From: Candidatus Ozemobacteraceae bacterium
Lineage (GTDB): Bacteria; Muiribacteriota; Ozemobacteria; Ozemobacterales; Ozemobacteraceae
Assembly: GCA_035373905.1 (NCBI GenBank)
Contig: DAOSOK010000010.1
Span: 1 to 50,747 of the forward strand
Reading direction: 5' to 3'
DNA length: 50,747 nucleotides
Made by a program: the position numbers and the translations under genes. Every line of letters begins with the position of its first letter. Within the stretch, counting starts at the first letter, position 1. This document shows positions 44,501-50,747 of this stretch, piece after piece. The notes beneath the pieces were generated by a model, which worked only from the letters and a program-made list of their open reading frames with translations, searched no databases and was not told the origin of the DNA.

Positions 44501-46707
44501 GAGATGGCATCAACCTGATCGGCATGGCCACGGAGGCCGTCACCCTGGCGCCCATTCCTTCCGGAAATCTGACCTGGTATCTCGACGGAACCTTCTGGAA
44601 GACCAACTCGCCGAATCTCGTCGCGCCGGCGGAGGTGGCGACGGGGCTACACCGTATCGGCCTCGTGGCGGTCGATTCCAGCGGCATTGCTTCAGCCGCG
44701 ACGAGCTCCATCTATTTCGGGTATACCCTCCCGTCCATTCAGAGCCCGGCTTCGGGAACACAGTTCACCGGCGGTTCGAACGTCACGTTCAATGCCGTTC
44801 CGCCCTCGACGGACACGATCGCGATGCGGTGGTATGACGACGGCGTCGAGTTCGGCACCGGCGACTCGGTGTCGTATGCGCCTGCGATTGGGCTTCATAC
44901 GATCTCCTACGCCGGCACTGATCGGCTGGGCCGTGGCGCGACGCACACCATCCAGATCCTCGTCGATGACCCGCCAACCGTCGCTCTCTCCTGGGGAAGC
45001 GGCGTCGCCGTGCAGAACGGCGACATCGTGTTCGGGGGACATGCCTACTCGATGATCGGAGCAGGCACGCAGAGCACGAACCTGCCGGTGCCTTCCGCGA
45101 ATCTGAAGTGGTATCTCGACGGGGCTCCCTGGAAAACCGGCACAAACGTGAATATCGCTGCCGGCGAGCTTGCGACCGGCTCACATCGGATCGCCCTGTG
45201 GGCAACCGATGAGTTGGGACTGGAAGCCTCCGTCACTCGTACCATCTTCATCGGATACCCCGTGTCGGAGATCACCTCTCCGGCTTCAGGAACGCGCGTC
45301 GATACCGGTATCGATACCACATTCACGGCGGTTCCCGACTCGTCCGGCACCACGATCGTCATGAACTGGTATTGGGACGAGACGAACGCATTCGGAACCG
45401 GCGAATCGGCCACGACGAACGCCATCGCAAGCGGCCGGCGCACGATCACCTACGTCGGCACCGACAGCGCCGATTTTGAGAGCCTGAACAGCATGACGAT
45501 TCTGGTGAATCGACTGCCGACCGCTACCGCGCTGATAGTGAGTCCTGCCCAGTATGCAACCGCGCCTGGCGATATTCCGATATTCATTGCCAGCCCCGGA
45601 ATTCCGATCGTTCTGAATGCGACGGGAACGGATTACGAACTGGGAGGAATACAGCCTGCGGCAAGCCTCTCGTGGTATTTCCCTCCTGGAAATTTCAGAA
45701 CCACGGGAGCGTCCCTCTCGTTGAATATCGAAAATCCTGGTACGCAGACGGTGGTCCTCACCTCGACGGACAACTTCGGCTCGGTAGCCACGACAACGAT
45801 TCAATTCTGGGTCTGGGATGCGGAAATTTATGATAATTCCAGGATTTCTCGGGGACTCTCGAATCCGACGGGAATCGTCGGATATGACCTGGATACCGTG
45901 TTCGTCGCGAACGCCTCGAATTCTGAAATCGTCAAATTCAAGCGGGGCAGGCTGCTCACCGCAAGCGGCGATCTGATGCTCGAGCCCGATCCGGCGACGG
46001 TCTCTCAGAACCTGACAGCCGGTGGCTTATTAACGAACAGCCTGATAACCATCTCCGGTGCAGGTGATTCCGTTTATTCTCTGGAAATGGATATCGGTGC
46101 CGGAACGAGTCGGATAAAACGATTCGCTGCTGGCGATCTGGCGGAGAAAATGATCAAGCCGGCGAAAACATATCAATTTCCGCTTGGTGGCAGCGATGAT
46201 CAGCTCGATCATCCAACCGACATGCAGATTGTGGGAAATGTCGATGCAGTGGAGGCTTCGGTATTCTATATCGCGGACCGTGCCAACGGGAGAGTCGTAA
46301 AATGGGATATTCCGAACGATGCATTCTACAGCAAGAAGACCGGGCTCAGCGCTCCTGCGGCCGTGCGGTTCAACGCCTCCGACCAGCGAGTCTACATTCT
46401 CGAACAGGGGCTTGGTCGAATTTCCGTGTATGACAAGGAACTCAACACTTCCTATACCAGTTACAATATTGGGGCTCCCGGTGCCTCGTTCTGCATCTCC
46501 GCGACGAAAATCTATGCCACCGATCCCGCAAGCGGGCAGATCGTCATGTTCGACATGAACGGCAATACGCTTTATCGGTTCGGCCGGCCAGGGACCCAGC
46601 TTGGCGAGTTCTCCGAGCCGTGGGGCATTGCCGTCATCGAGAACGACCTGTATGTGGTCGAACGGGGAAACAACCGCGTTCAGCGGATACGCGGAGGCAG
46701 CTGGTGA
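41518..46707 (+). CDS. Giant surface lipoprotein: alternating Ig-like repeats and C-terminal NHL propeller
   Basis: The 1,729-residue product starts MKRLAVFLVVALGVLIGC, with a lipobox ending at Cys18, then a Gly tract. A carboxypeptidase-regulatory-like beta domain (about 35-140) follows, then four Ig/PKD-like domains (about 230-617), four alternating A-B Ig pairs plus one extra A (about 618-1440), and an NHL-type propeller (about 1443-1729) ending GIAVIENDLYVVERGNNRVQ. It is likely anchored in the outer membrane and exposed, with an adhesive or ligand-binding role. A TATGAT at 41501-41506 is the only -10-like element; the ATG would be about five bases from the transcript start and no ribosome-binding site is seen. 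The propeller end is less GC-rich. It meets the next giant gene tail to tail with four bases between. Confidence 0.88.
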   Translation: MKRLAVFLVVALGVLIGCMGGGGGGGGVAGSSGTLGHISGKLTLQSGLASVHASSTRSLASVQPGDAVVFLEENPSITAVPAADGSYRIDGIPFGRYYVLVRVRSLGGNTYKVRSLGQAALTADAPAAQVDLSVAPADVADRRARLLVYTPAGQAAANCAVSVWGEPFDPMGNGIYQSPYMPAGGVGNIFIEPPAGTAWERGVLAIPDGTFRSDTQVVIGTTMVPAGSTNHPPVVCLTAPLRTTEGNGAIPLSAAASDQDGDSLATSWFSSGGSFSQVASFSATWIAPADAASATVTFEARETSGYGPYLTSKAQFVIYVSPPGSAEIPGEITLYAPRKLAEITGTATAQIQGNTDANYIASITWPSDVTPAVSWTATKGTPTSHSGTTFAWRSPAISAGSVDTAVITLVVSDATTRIERTVSILISSLPAAQITSPTESQFEAGSTVAFRGEARDYQGVSISAASLTWYLATGSSALQPVARGTRDFSWVFVSRGAYQIALRAVDSKNVAATVTKDITVVNARPVVTISSPADQTSYLENVAVNFEGSAVDLEDGAITANDALGWNSSIDGFLASGPSISRSDLSAGSHHITLFARDSEGGIGTASITVRINLPPAMDFTPADDAAFFSGHTIAFQGVGTDTNGAAILPTRMTWFLDDAPTAWRTGIGSFDVPDTALTAGTHRVRLEGTGALSSIGSVTHRFHVRVTPSSITSPADETRVDIGTPVTLTATPSSIGALTMEWWRSWGGAGAERIGADTPLIHTFPAGRHTISYVGTDSQGVVSADSVDLIVENLPLMAFTPLSGSVFFVGTAIPFRGVGTDSDGLSPMPAGRMTWYIDSRGDAPWKTATASFDLVSGVEAAGARRVTLAGLSLLGGAIGSVSHDITIEYPLPEITAPASGTTFDPSEQLVLNGAPVADGAIPMQWWLDYDSPGRRLLGNTTMVSTDSPSLGWHYVSYIGTDTAGIGNRDDIMVLVRAKPGLAITPPDGTCLFGGDGINLIGMATEAVTLAPIPSGNLTWYLDGTFWKTNSPNLVAPAEVATGLHRIGLVAVDSSGIASAATSSIYFGYTLPSIQSPASGTQFTGGSNVTFNAVPPSTDTIAMRWYDDGVEFGTGDSVSYAPAIGLHTISYAGTDRLGRGATHTIQILVDDPPTVALSWGSGVAVQNGDIVFGGHAYSMIGAGTQSTNLPVPSANLKWYLDGAPWKTGTNVNIAAGELATGSHRIALWATDELGLEASVTRTIFIGYPVSEITSPASGTRVDTGIDTTFTAVPDSSGTTIVMNWYWDETNAFGTGESATTNAIASGRRTITYVGTDSADFESLNSMTILVNRLPTATALIVSPAQYATAPGDIPIFIASPGIPIVLNATGTDYELGGIQPAASLSWYFPPGNFRTTGASLSLNIENPGTQTVVLTSTDNFGSVATTTIQFWVWDAEIYDNSRISRGLSNPTGIVGYDLDTVFVANASNSEIVKFKRGRLLTASGDLMLEPDPATVSQNLTAGGLLTNSLITISGAGDSVYSLEMDIGAGTSRIKRFAAGDLAEKMIKPAKTYQFPLGGSDDQLDHPTDMQIVGNVDAVEASVFYIADRANGRVVKWDIPNDAFYSKKTGLSAPAAVRFNASDQRVYILEQGLGRISVYDKELNTSYTSYNIGAPGASFCISATKIYATDPASGQIVMFDMNGNTLYRFGRPGTQLGEFSEPWGIAVIENDLYVVERGNNRVQRIRGGSW
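43369..45519 (+). repeat. Tandem A-B Ig-domain super-repeat, four units
   Basis: Within the 41518-46707 gene, units of about 540 bases (starting near 43369, 43906, 44457 and 44979; a fifth A begins near 45520) repeat as alternating domains. Type A has a first strand, a V/I-x-F-x-G-V-G-T-D turn, then M/L-T-W-Y-L-D with PWKTG and a G-x-H-R-V/I strand. Type B has ITSPASGT, a W-W/W-Y strand and HTISYVGTDS. DNA identity between units is low, so the duplication is old. Confidence 0.85.
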
Positions 46708-46711
46708 CGGC

Positions 46712-49498
46712 TCAGTACAGGTCGAGCGATTTGGCGCCGGCGTAGACTCCGCCGGTGGTGCCGACCCAGATGCGCCGCTTCGAGCCGGGCGGCCCCTCGG
46801 ACTGGGTGAAGCAGTTCACTGTAAGTTGCCCACCAAGGCCTGAACTGATCTTTGTCCAAGTTGCACCCGCGTCTTTTGATCGAAATAGGCCATCTTCAGC
46901 TCCGACAAAGAAATACGTAACATTTGTTGGATCAATCAGGGTGCCACGTGCGTTGATTCCTGTAACAACCCCAAGGGAAGTGAAACTCACTCCTTTGTTG
47001 ATGCTTCTGAAGGCTCCGACCGAAGAAGACACAAGCATTGTCCAGGGACTATTGGGATCAACTGATATATCAGTAATAATTCCATTTGGCGGAGACAATG
47101 ATTTCGAATTGTTGTCTACCAGCCAATATCCGTTAACGAAGCTACGAGATGCGCCTGTCTCAGTGTCGAAAACCGGCTGATTGGTTTGCCAAACGAGAGG
47201 ACCAGTTCCTTTTTGAGCATTCTTGATATAGCCGAATTCGCCATTCTCTGTTCCGAAATAAAGTAGATTTGGATCAGAAAAAGAGAGGTTCAAAGATCTA
47301 ATAGTCCCTGTATAGAGAAGCTCTGTATTATTGGGATACGCTTGCACTGGGACAGGTGGGCTTGCAAACGTATTTGTTCTTTCCACCATTTTGGTTGCGG
47401 TATAATAATCTTTAAGCCAAAATGTTTGTTTAACAGGTTGTTCTGTGTATGGTTGAAAAATTCGGTCGATTCCAAAGTCTTGTGTGATGTAAAGATAGTC
47501 GGGGTTATGCCGATCCCAAGCGATTCCTTTGGTGGCGCCCGAAGCGATGGAAATGACTTGAGAATAGTCTCTTATGCCGCCTCCGAGGATGAAAACACCA
47601 TCTTCTGTTGCAGCCGCGATGTCGTGATTTGACGTGTTGATTGCAAGCGAATTTACTATATGACTTAAAGGTGTGATCAGGGCAGTCGAGGCAAGTCCGC
47701 TTTTATTCCAGGTAAATGTTGCTGCATCAGTTTCAACCGTGGAGTCGACACGAGCCCACCAGACGCCGTTTCCATTCGTGCCGGCAAATAGAAAATAATC
47801 TTCATTGGGTTGCCAAATTGGATCCGCAATCAGGCAGTATACAGGAATGTCGCGGCCTGCATCATTTTTCATGCCGTCTTTTCTAGGTTTCCAGAAATCT
47901 TGTAAGTCGATATATATTGATGCACTTCGAACTGATGTTGCTCCAGATTCAGAATATTGATTCTGTGAAGTTGCCCTAATTTCTATTTTGCTGACCGCTG
48001 GACGTGCATTGGGAGTTTTATAAGCACCTGTCAATGAATCAATAGTGCCATATGCCTCATTCCCTCCGGTGATTCCATTAACAGTCCATATCGGTGAGCT
48101 TTCGATGATTGTTGGCCCATTAGCAGAAGAGAGTGACCCCCTTTCGATGACGGCTGCGGTAAGTTGGATTGAGTCGCCCTCTAACATGAGAGTGAATGTT
48201 TTTCCTGAAATATTTTCTGCATTCGTCGTTGGTAGCGCGTTACGACCGATTATCATGTCTGTTAGGACATCGGGATCAACAGTTGAGGAGGAAATTCCAG
48301 TAGTTCCCGATGCTGTTCCCGAAGCAGTTTCCGTGGGTGTGGAAAGAAGCGTTGAGGCGGAAAAGACCAGACTCGAGTCGATGCCTGTTCCGGAAAAGCG
48401 GGCGTAGACGGTTTTTGTGCCGTCTCCGGAAGGAAGATTCCAGCGACGATACTGCGTGTAGCGCTCCCAATAGGAGACGGTGAACTCGGCGTCGTTGGCC
48501 ACCTGCATTTTGTCTGCACCTGGATACAAGAGATTCAGGAGGACATTCGTGGAAGTGACTGCTGTGGCGCCGTTTTCGATCCATACGCCAAGATATCCTT
48601 CCTTGCCGGTAGCAAGAAAAATCGATGCGTTGAGGATCGGTGAGACGTTGCCGCTTGCATCGCGGAACTGGGCATACACGGTTTTCGTGCCGTCAGGACC
48701 TGACAGAGTGATGCTTTTGCTGGTGGCATACGTTTCGAGAAGAGCGTCAGACAGATCGGCCTTCTGGCCGACCCGCATCTGCGTCGCGCCGGAGGCTCGC
48801 AGGTAGACGGTGACGGCCGAACTGTGTGATTCATAAGCACCACTATTTATCGAGATGGAGAGGTTCGTCGGCGTGGCGCCCGAGGCTGTCCAGGTGCCGA
48901 GCCCAGAGCGGGTCACGCGCTGGCCGGAGGTGGTCTGCAGGTGGATCGTGAAGTCGTAATAGGTGTTCGATGCCAGCCCCGTCACCTCGATCGAATGAGA
49001 AGTCGCCGCGGACGCGGAAACCGTCGTCCTGAGCGTCGAAGCACCGTAGGAAATCTGGGAAACAGCGGCAGTGTTCGATTTGAACACGAGCCTGACGCTC
49101 GAGCTCGTGATGCGGTCGAAGTAGGCCTCCTTCACCGCCAGCAGCGATGTTTCCGGTACCTGGACGGGCTGGTCCGCGCCGATCTGGAGCCCCGTGGCGA
49201 AGAGCGTCTCGCTGTCTCCCGTCGTCGCCGTGAGGCTGTAGATGCCCGCCGCCAGGTTCTGGAATGAAAAGATGCCGGCGTTTCCGGTGTAGGTCGTCGC
49301 GACGGTGGTGCCGGCGGCGTTTTTCGCGACGACGGCGATTCCCCCATAGAGCTGTCGTTCGGCAAAATACACCTGGCCGGAAACCTGTGTGGCCACCGCC
49401 GGCTGGGTCGAAACGCCGCCGCCGCCCCCGGCTCCCAGACACCCCGAAACCGCGAGCGCCAGAGCCGCCATGACGGCGATCCACCTCAAGATCCTCAT
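46712..49498 (-). CDS. Giant lipoprotein: regulatory beta domain, Ig-like domains, BNR-type propeller
   Basis: The start is set at ATG 49498 (MRILRWIAVMAALALAVSGC, lipobox VSGC); an ATG at 49507 would add three residues. The 928-residue product has a CarboxypepD-reg-like domain (about 38-100, QVSGQVYFAERQLYGG), a fibronectin-III-like domain (about 115-205), two related Ig-like domains sharing DGTKTVYA(Q/R)F (about 215-380), a further region, and a C-terminal propeller. The last blades carry BNR/sialidase-type motifs: VGAFRSINKGVSF and DGLFRSKDAGATWTKIS. DNA from about 46830 to 48500 is clearly AT-richer than both ends: 23 of 60 bases are G or C at 47281-47340, against 46 of 60 at 46741-46800. 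This suggests that the inner part was acquired or exchanged. Surface location is likely; ligand unknown. Confidence 0.85.
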   Translation of the reverse strand: MRILRWIAVMAALALAVSGCLGAGGGGGVSTQPAVATQVSGQVYFAERQLYGGIAVVAKNAAGTTVATTYTGNAGIFSFQNLAAGIYSLTATTGDSETLFATGLQIGADQPVQVPETSLLAVKEAYFDRITSSSVRLVFKSNTAAVSQISYGASTLRTTVSASAATSHSIEVTGLASNTYYDFTIHLQTTSGQRVTRSGLGTWTASGATPTNLSISINSGAYESHSSAVTVYLRASGATQMRVGQKADLSDALLETYATSKSITLSGPDGTKTVYAQFRDASGNVSPILNASIFLATGKEGYLGVWIENGATAVTSTNVLLNLLYPGADKMQVANDAEFTVSYWERYTQYRRWNLPSGDGTKTVYARFSGTGIDSSLVFSASTLLSTPTETASGTASGTTGISSSTVDPDVLTDMIIGRNALPTTNAENISGKTFTLMLEGDSIQLTAAVIERGSLSSANGPTIIESSPIWTVNGITGGNEAYGTIDSLTGAYKTPNARPAVSKIEIRATSQNQYSESGATSVRSASIYIDLQDFWKPRKDGMKNDAGRDIPVYCLIADPIWQPNEDYFLFAGTNGNGVWWARVDSTVETDAATFTWNKSGLASTALITPLSHIVNSLAINTSNHDIAAATEDGVFILGGGIRDYSQVISIASGATKGIAWDRHNPDYLYITQDFGIDRIFQPYTEQPVKQTFWLKDYYTATKMVERTNTFASPPVPVQAYPNNTELLYTGTIRSLNLSFSDPNLLYFGTENGEFGYIKNAQKGTGPLVWQTNQPVFDTETGASRSFVNGYWLVDNNSKSLSPPNGIITDISVDPNSPWTMLVSSSVGAFRSINKGVSFTSLGVVTGINARGTLIDPTNVTYFFVGAEDGLFRSKDAGATWTKISSGLGGQLTVNCFTQSEGPPGSKRRIWVGTTGGVYAGAKSLDLY

Positions 49499-49505
49499 GC
49501 CCCGC

Positions 49506-49534
49506 ATTTTACCAGATCGTCCCGAATCGTACAA
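49506..49534 (-). promoter_or_regulatory. Promoter candidate overlapping the start of the giant lipoprotein gene
   Basis: On the minus strand TTGTAC (49529-49534) and TAAAAT (49506-49511) are 17 bases apart. The -10 box overlaps the first possible ATG (49507), and the expected transcript start, near 49499, falls next to the second ATG (49498). No ribosome-binding site precedes either. Confidence 0.55.
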
Positions 49535-49573
49535 GGGCTGAAGACATCATGGTTCAGTCTTGGAAAACAGCTT

Positions 49574-49790
49574 CACCACAGAGTCACGGAGGCACAGAGA
49601 AAATTTCACCCCAAAGACACAAAAACGACCGCACTATATCCGTCGGGGCGGTTCGCGACTGGCATGTTGGTTTCGTATCGAGAGCCGATCCGCAGATGGC
49701 ACAGATGAAAACCTGAGAATTCCTTTTCCGGAGTTTCCGAACGCGTCACGATGCGCCCGAAAACCTCTGTGGCTCAGTGTCTCTGTGGTG
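49574..49790 (+). repeat. Intergenic repeat with inverted CACCACAGAG ends
   Basis: The stretch 49499-49804 holds no gene. Bases 49574-49600 are matched as inverted complement by 49764-49790 at 23 of 27 positions. Between them lies ATCCGCAGATGGCACAGA (49688-49705), which has a near copy at 11306-11323. The sequences belong to a class of CACAGAG-rich intergenic repeats. The arrangement resembles a small non-autonomous element or its relic; no transposase and no target duplication are visible. Confidence 0.6.
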
Positions 49791-49804
49791 CGTTGCGCTG
49801 TTTT

Positions 49805-50698
49805 TCAGGCGAGTTCGTCGTAGCGGCGCTTGAGGGCCTGGATGTCCTGCCACATTTCCCAGTTCGGGCTGCCCCGTTCGCGCGACTGGTTGCGGAGCAG
49901 ATACGACGGGTGATACATGGGCATGCAGGGGATGCCGAAAATCGAATCGAACCATGTGCCGCGGATCTTCGTGATGCCGAGCACATCTGGGCCCAGCACG
50001 TATTTGCACGAGGTGTTGCCGAGCAGTCCGATCAGCTGGGGCTTGATGAGGGCAAGCTGGCGCCGCAGGAACGGCGTGCAGCATTTCATCTCATCGAGGG
50101 TCGGCGTGCGGTTGTCGGGGGGGCGGCACTTGAGAATGTTGCCGATGAACACTTCCTCGCGCCTGAATCCCGCGGCGGCGAGAATCTTGTCGAGATGCTG
50201 GCCGGCGCGGCCCACGAACGGGCGACCCGTCGCGTCCTCGTCGGCGCCCGGCGCCTCGCCGATCAGGATCAGACGAGCATGGGGGTTGCCTTCTCCCGGG
50301 ACCGTGTTCGTGCGGGTCTCGCAGAGAGAACAGCGCCTGCATGCCGCGATATCTGCCCGAATCTTCTCGAACGAATCGTCTGTGTCCTGTGCCGCGGAAG
50401 AAACCTCGCTCACGCCCGAATCACTTGCATATGACGCCACCGCGTCGATGACATGGGGTGAATCCTGTATAATACTTGATGTGCTATTTTCGATGCCGGA
50501 CAGGCTCGAGGATGCCTTGCCGGCTTCAATATCTGCCTGAGCCCAGGCAAAAAACGTTTCGGCCCAGCTCTTCTTCGTCGACGGCCGAGCCAGTTCGAAA
50601 TCATACGGCGATTCCCGCCCAGGTGGGGTCAGGATCTCGAACAGATCGACGCTTGCCGGGGGCTGGCCGGCGCCGCCCTCTTTCTTTTTCCTGGCCAT
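49805..50698 (-). CDS. Type-4 uracil-DNA glycosylase with N-terminal extension
   Basis: The enzyme removes uracil from DNA at the start of base-excision repair. The C-terminal 190 residues fit family 4. They include iron-sulfur Cys in CRRCSLCETRTN (about 118-129), the active-site motif GEAPGADEDATGRPFVGRAG (about 148-167), NILKCRPPDNRTP, KCCTPFL with further Cys, and MYHPSYLLR. About 115 residues precede the catalytic domain: a basic MARKKKEGG start, then a Ser-rich, low-complexity acidic linker. Family 4 enzymes are normally near 200 residues, so the extension is notable. The ATG overlaps the stop of the upstream gene by one base (TAATG). Confidence 0.94.
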   Translation of the reverse strand: MARKKKEGGAGQPPASVDLFEILTPPGRESPYDFELARPSTKKSWAETFFAWAQADIEAGKASSSLSGIENSTSSIIQDSPHVIDAVASYASDSGVSEVSSAAQDTDDSFEKIRADIAACRRCSLCETRTNTVPGEGNPHARLILIGEAPGADEDATGRPFVGRAGQHLDKILAAAGFRREEVFIGNILKCRPPDNRTPTLDEMKCCTPFLRRQLALIKPQLIGLLGNTSCKYVLGPDVLGITKIRGTWFDSIFGIPCMPMYHPSYLLRNQSRERGSPNWEMWQDIQALKRRYDELA

Positions 50699-50747
50699 TA
50701 CGCTTCGTCCTTCGAACTCGGGGAATCGGAGCGGAACACCTTGGTGA
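50698..50747 (-). CDS. C-terminal end of an upstream gene (truncated by window edge)
   Basis: On the minus strand a frame open to the window edge reads TKVFRSDSPSSKDEA and stops with TAA at 50698-50700, overlapping the ATG of the uracil-DNA glycosylase gene. This points to a coupled upstream gene. Fifteen residues do not allow identification. Confidence 0.55.
   Translation of the reverse strand, partial: TKVFRSDSPSSKDEA

Overview
The window comes from a GC-rich, Gram-negative (diderm) bacterium. It encodes many signal-peptide and lipoprotein-signal proteins, periplasmic binding proteins, type IV pilin-like proteins, a sigma-54 regulatory module and a full bacterial translation/recombination core set. 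Nothing indicates a plasmid, phage or integrated island. I cannot name the phylum; the mix of many secreted propeller/TPR/prepilin proteins of no clear family suggests a poorly cultured lineage (a Riflebacteria-like group would be a guess only).

Layout. (1) 1-4563, minus strand: translation operon rimP-nusA-infB-ylxP, with the first codons of one more gene at the left edge; a promoter candidate lies in front of rimP. (2) 4612-8871: a secreted beta-propeller protein plus a branched-chain-amino-acid-type binding protein (minus) and a divergent peptide/nickel-type binding lipoprotein (plus). No permeases accompany either binding protein. (3) 8878-13819: a YqaA/DedA membrane protein, the ABC-F translation factor EttA, recA with its own strong terminator, and a divergent anmK (muropeptide recycling). 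(4) 22266 down to 13816: one likely eight-gene minus-strand operon. It holds a secreted protein with two glutamine-amidotransferase-like domains, two sugar-type ABC permeases and their binding protein, then NrnA (DHH phosphoesterase), a TPR protein and a membrane-anchored unknown. A promoter with a palindrome at its -35 and spacer precedes it. (5) 28776 down to 22287: a second minus-strand unit with two prepilin-like proteins, a seven-helix membrane protein with a SpoIIE-type phosphatase domain, ispG and a secreted propeller protein, ending in a terminator. (6) 28848-33193: small secreted proteins (TPR, Sel1), a tRNA-Arg(CCU) with promoter and terminator, and a promoter-led pair made of an unknown secreted protein and a transglutaminase-elicitor-like enzyme. 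(7) 33208-36744: a second prepilin cluster ending in a large PilX/GspK-like protein. (8) 36844-40556: a histidine kinase, an NtrC-type regulator and, directly downstream, a textbook -24/-12 promoter driving a small secreted Ala/Pro-rich protein with a strong terminator. (9) 40549-49534: an EcsC-family protein and two very large surface lipoproteins in tail-to-tail orientation, one built of alternating Ig-like repeats plus an NHL propeller, the other of Ig-like domains plus a BNR-type propeller with a strikingly AT-richer middle. (10) 49574-50747: a dispersed inverted-repeat sequence, a type-4 uracil-DNA glycosylase, and the tail of one further gene.

The most promising unexplained elements are the self-contained sigma-54 module at 36844-40556, the eight-gene transporter/NrnA operon, the two pseudopilin clusters without an assembly machine, the paired giant lipoproteins whose promoters sit almost on their start codons, and recurrent short AT-rich codon islands inside otherwise GC-rich genes.
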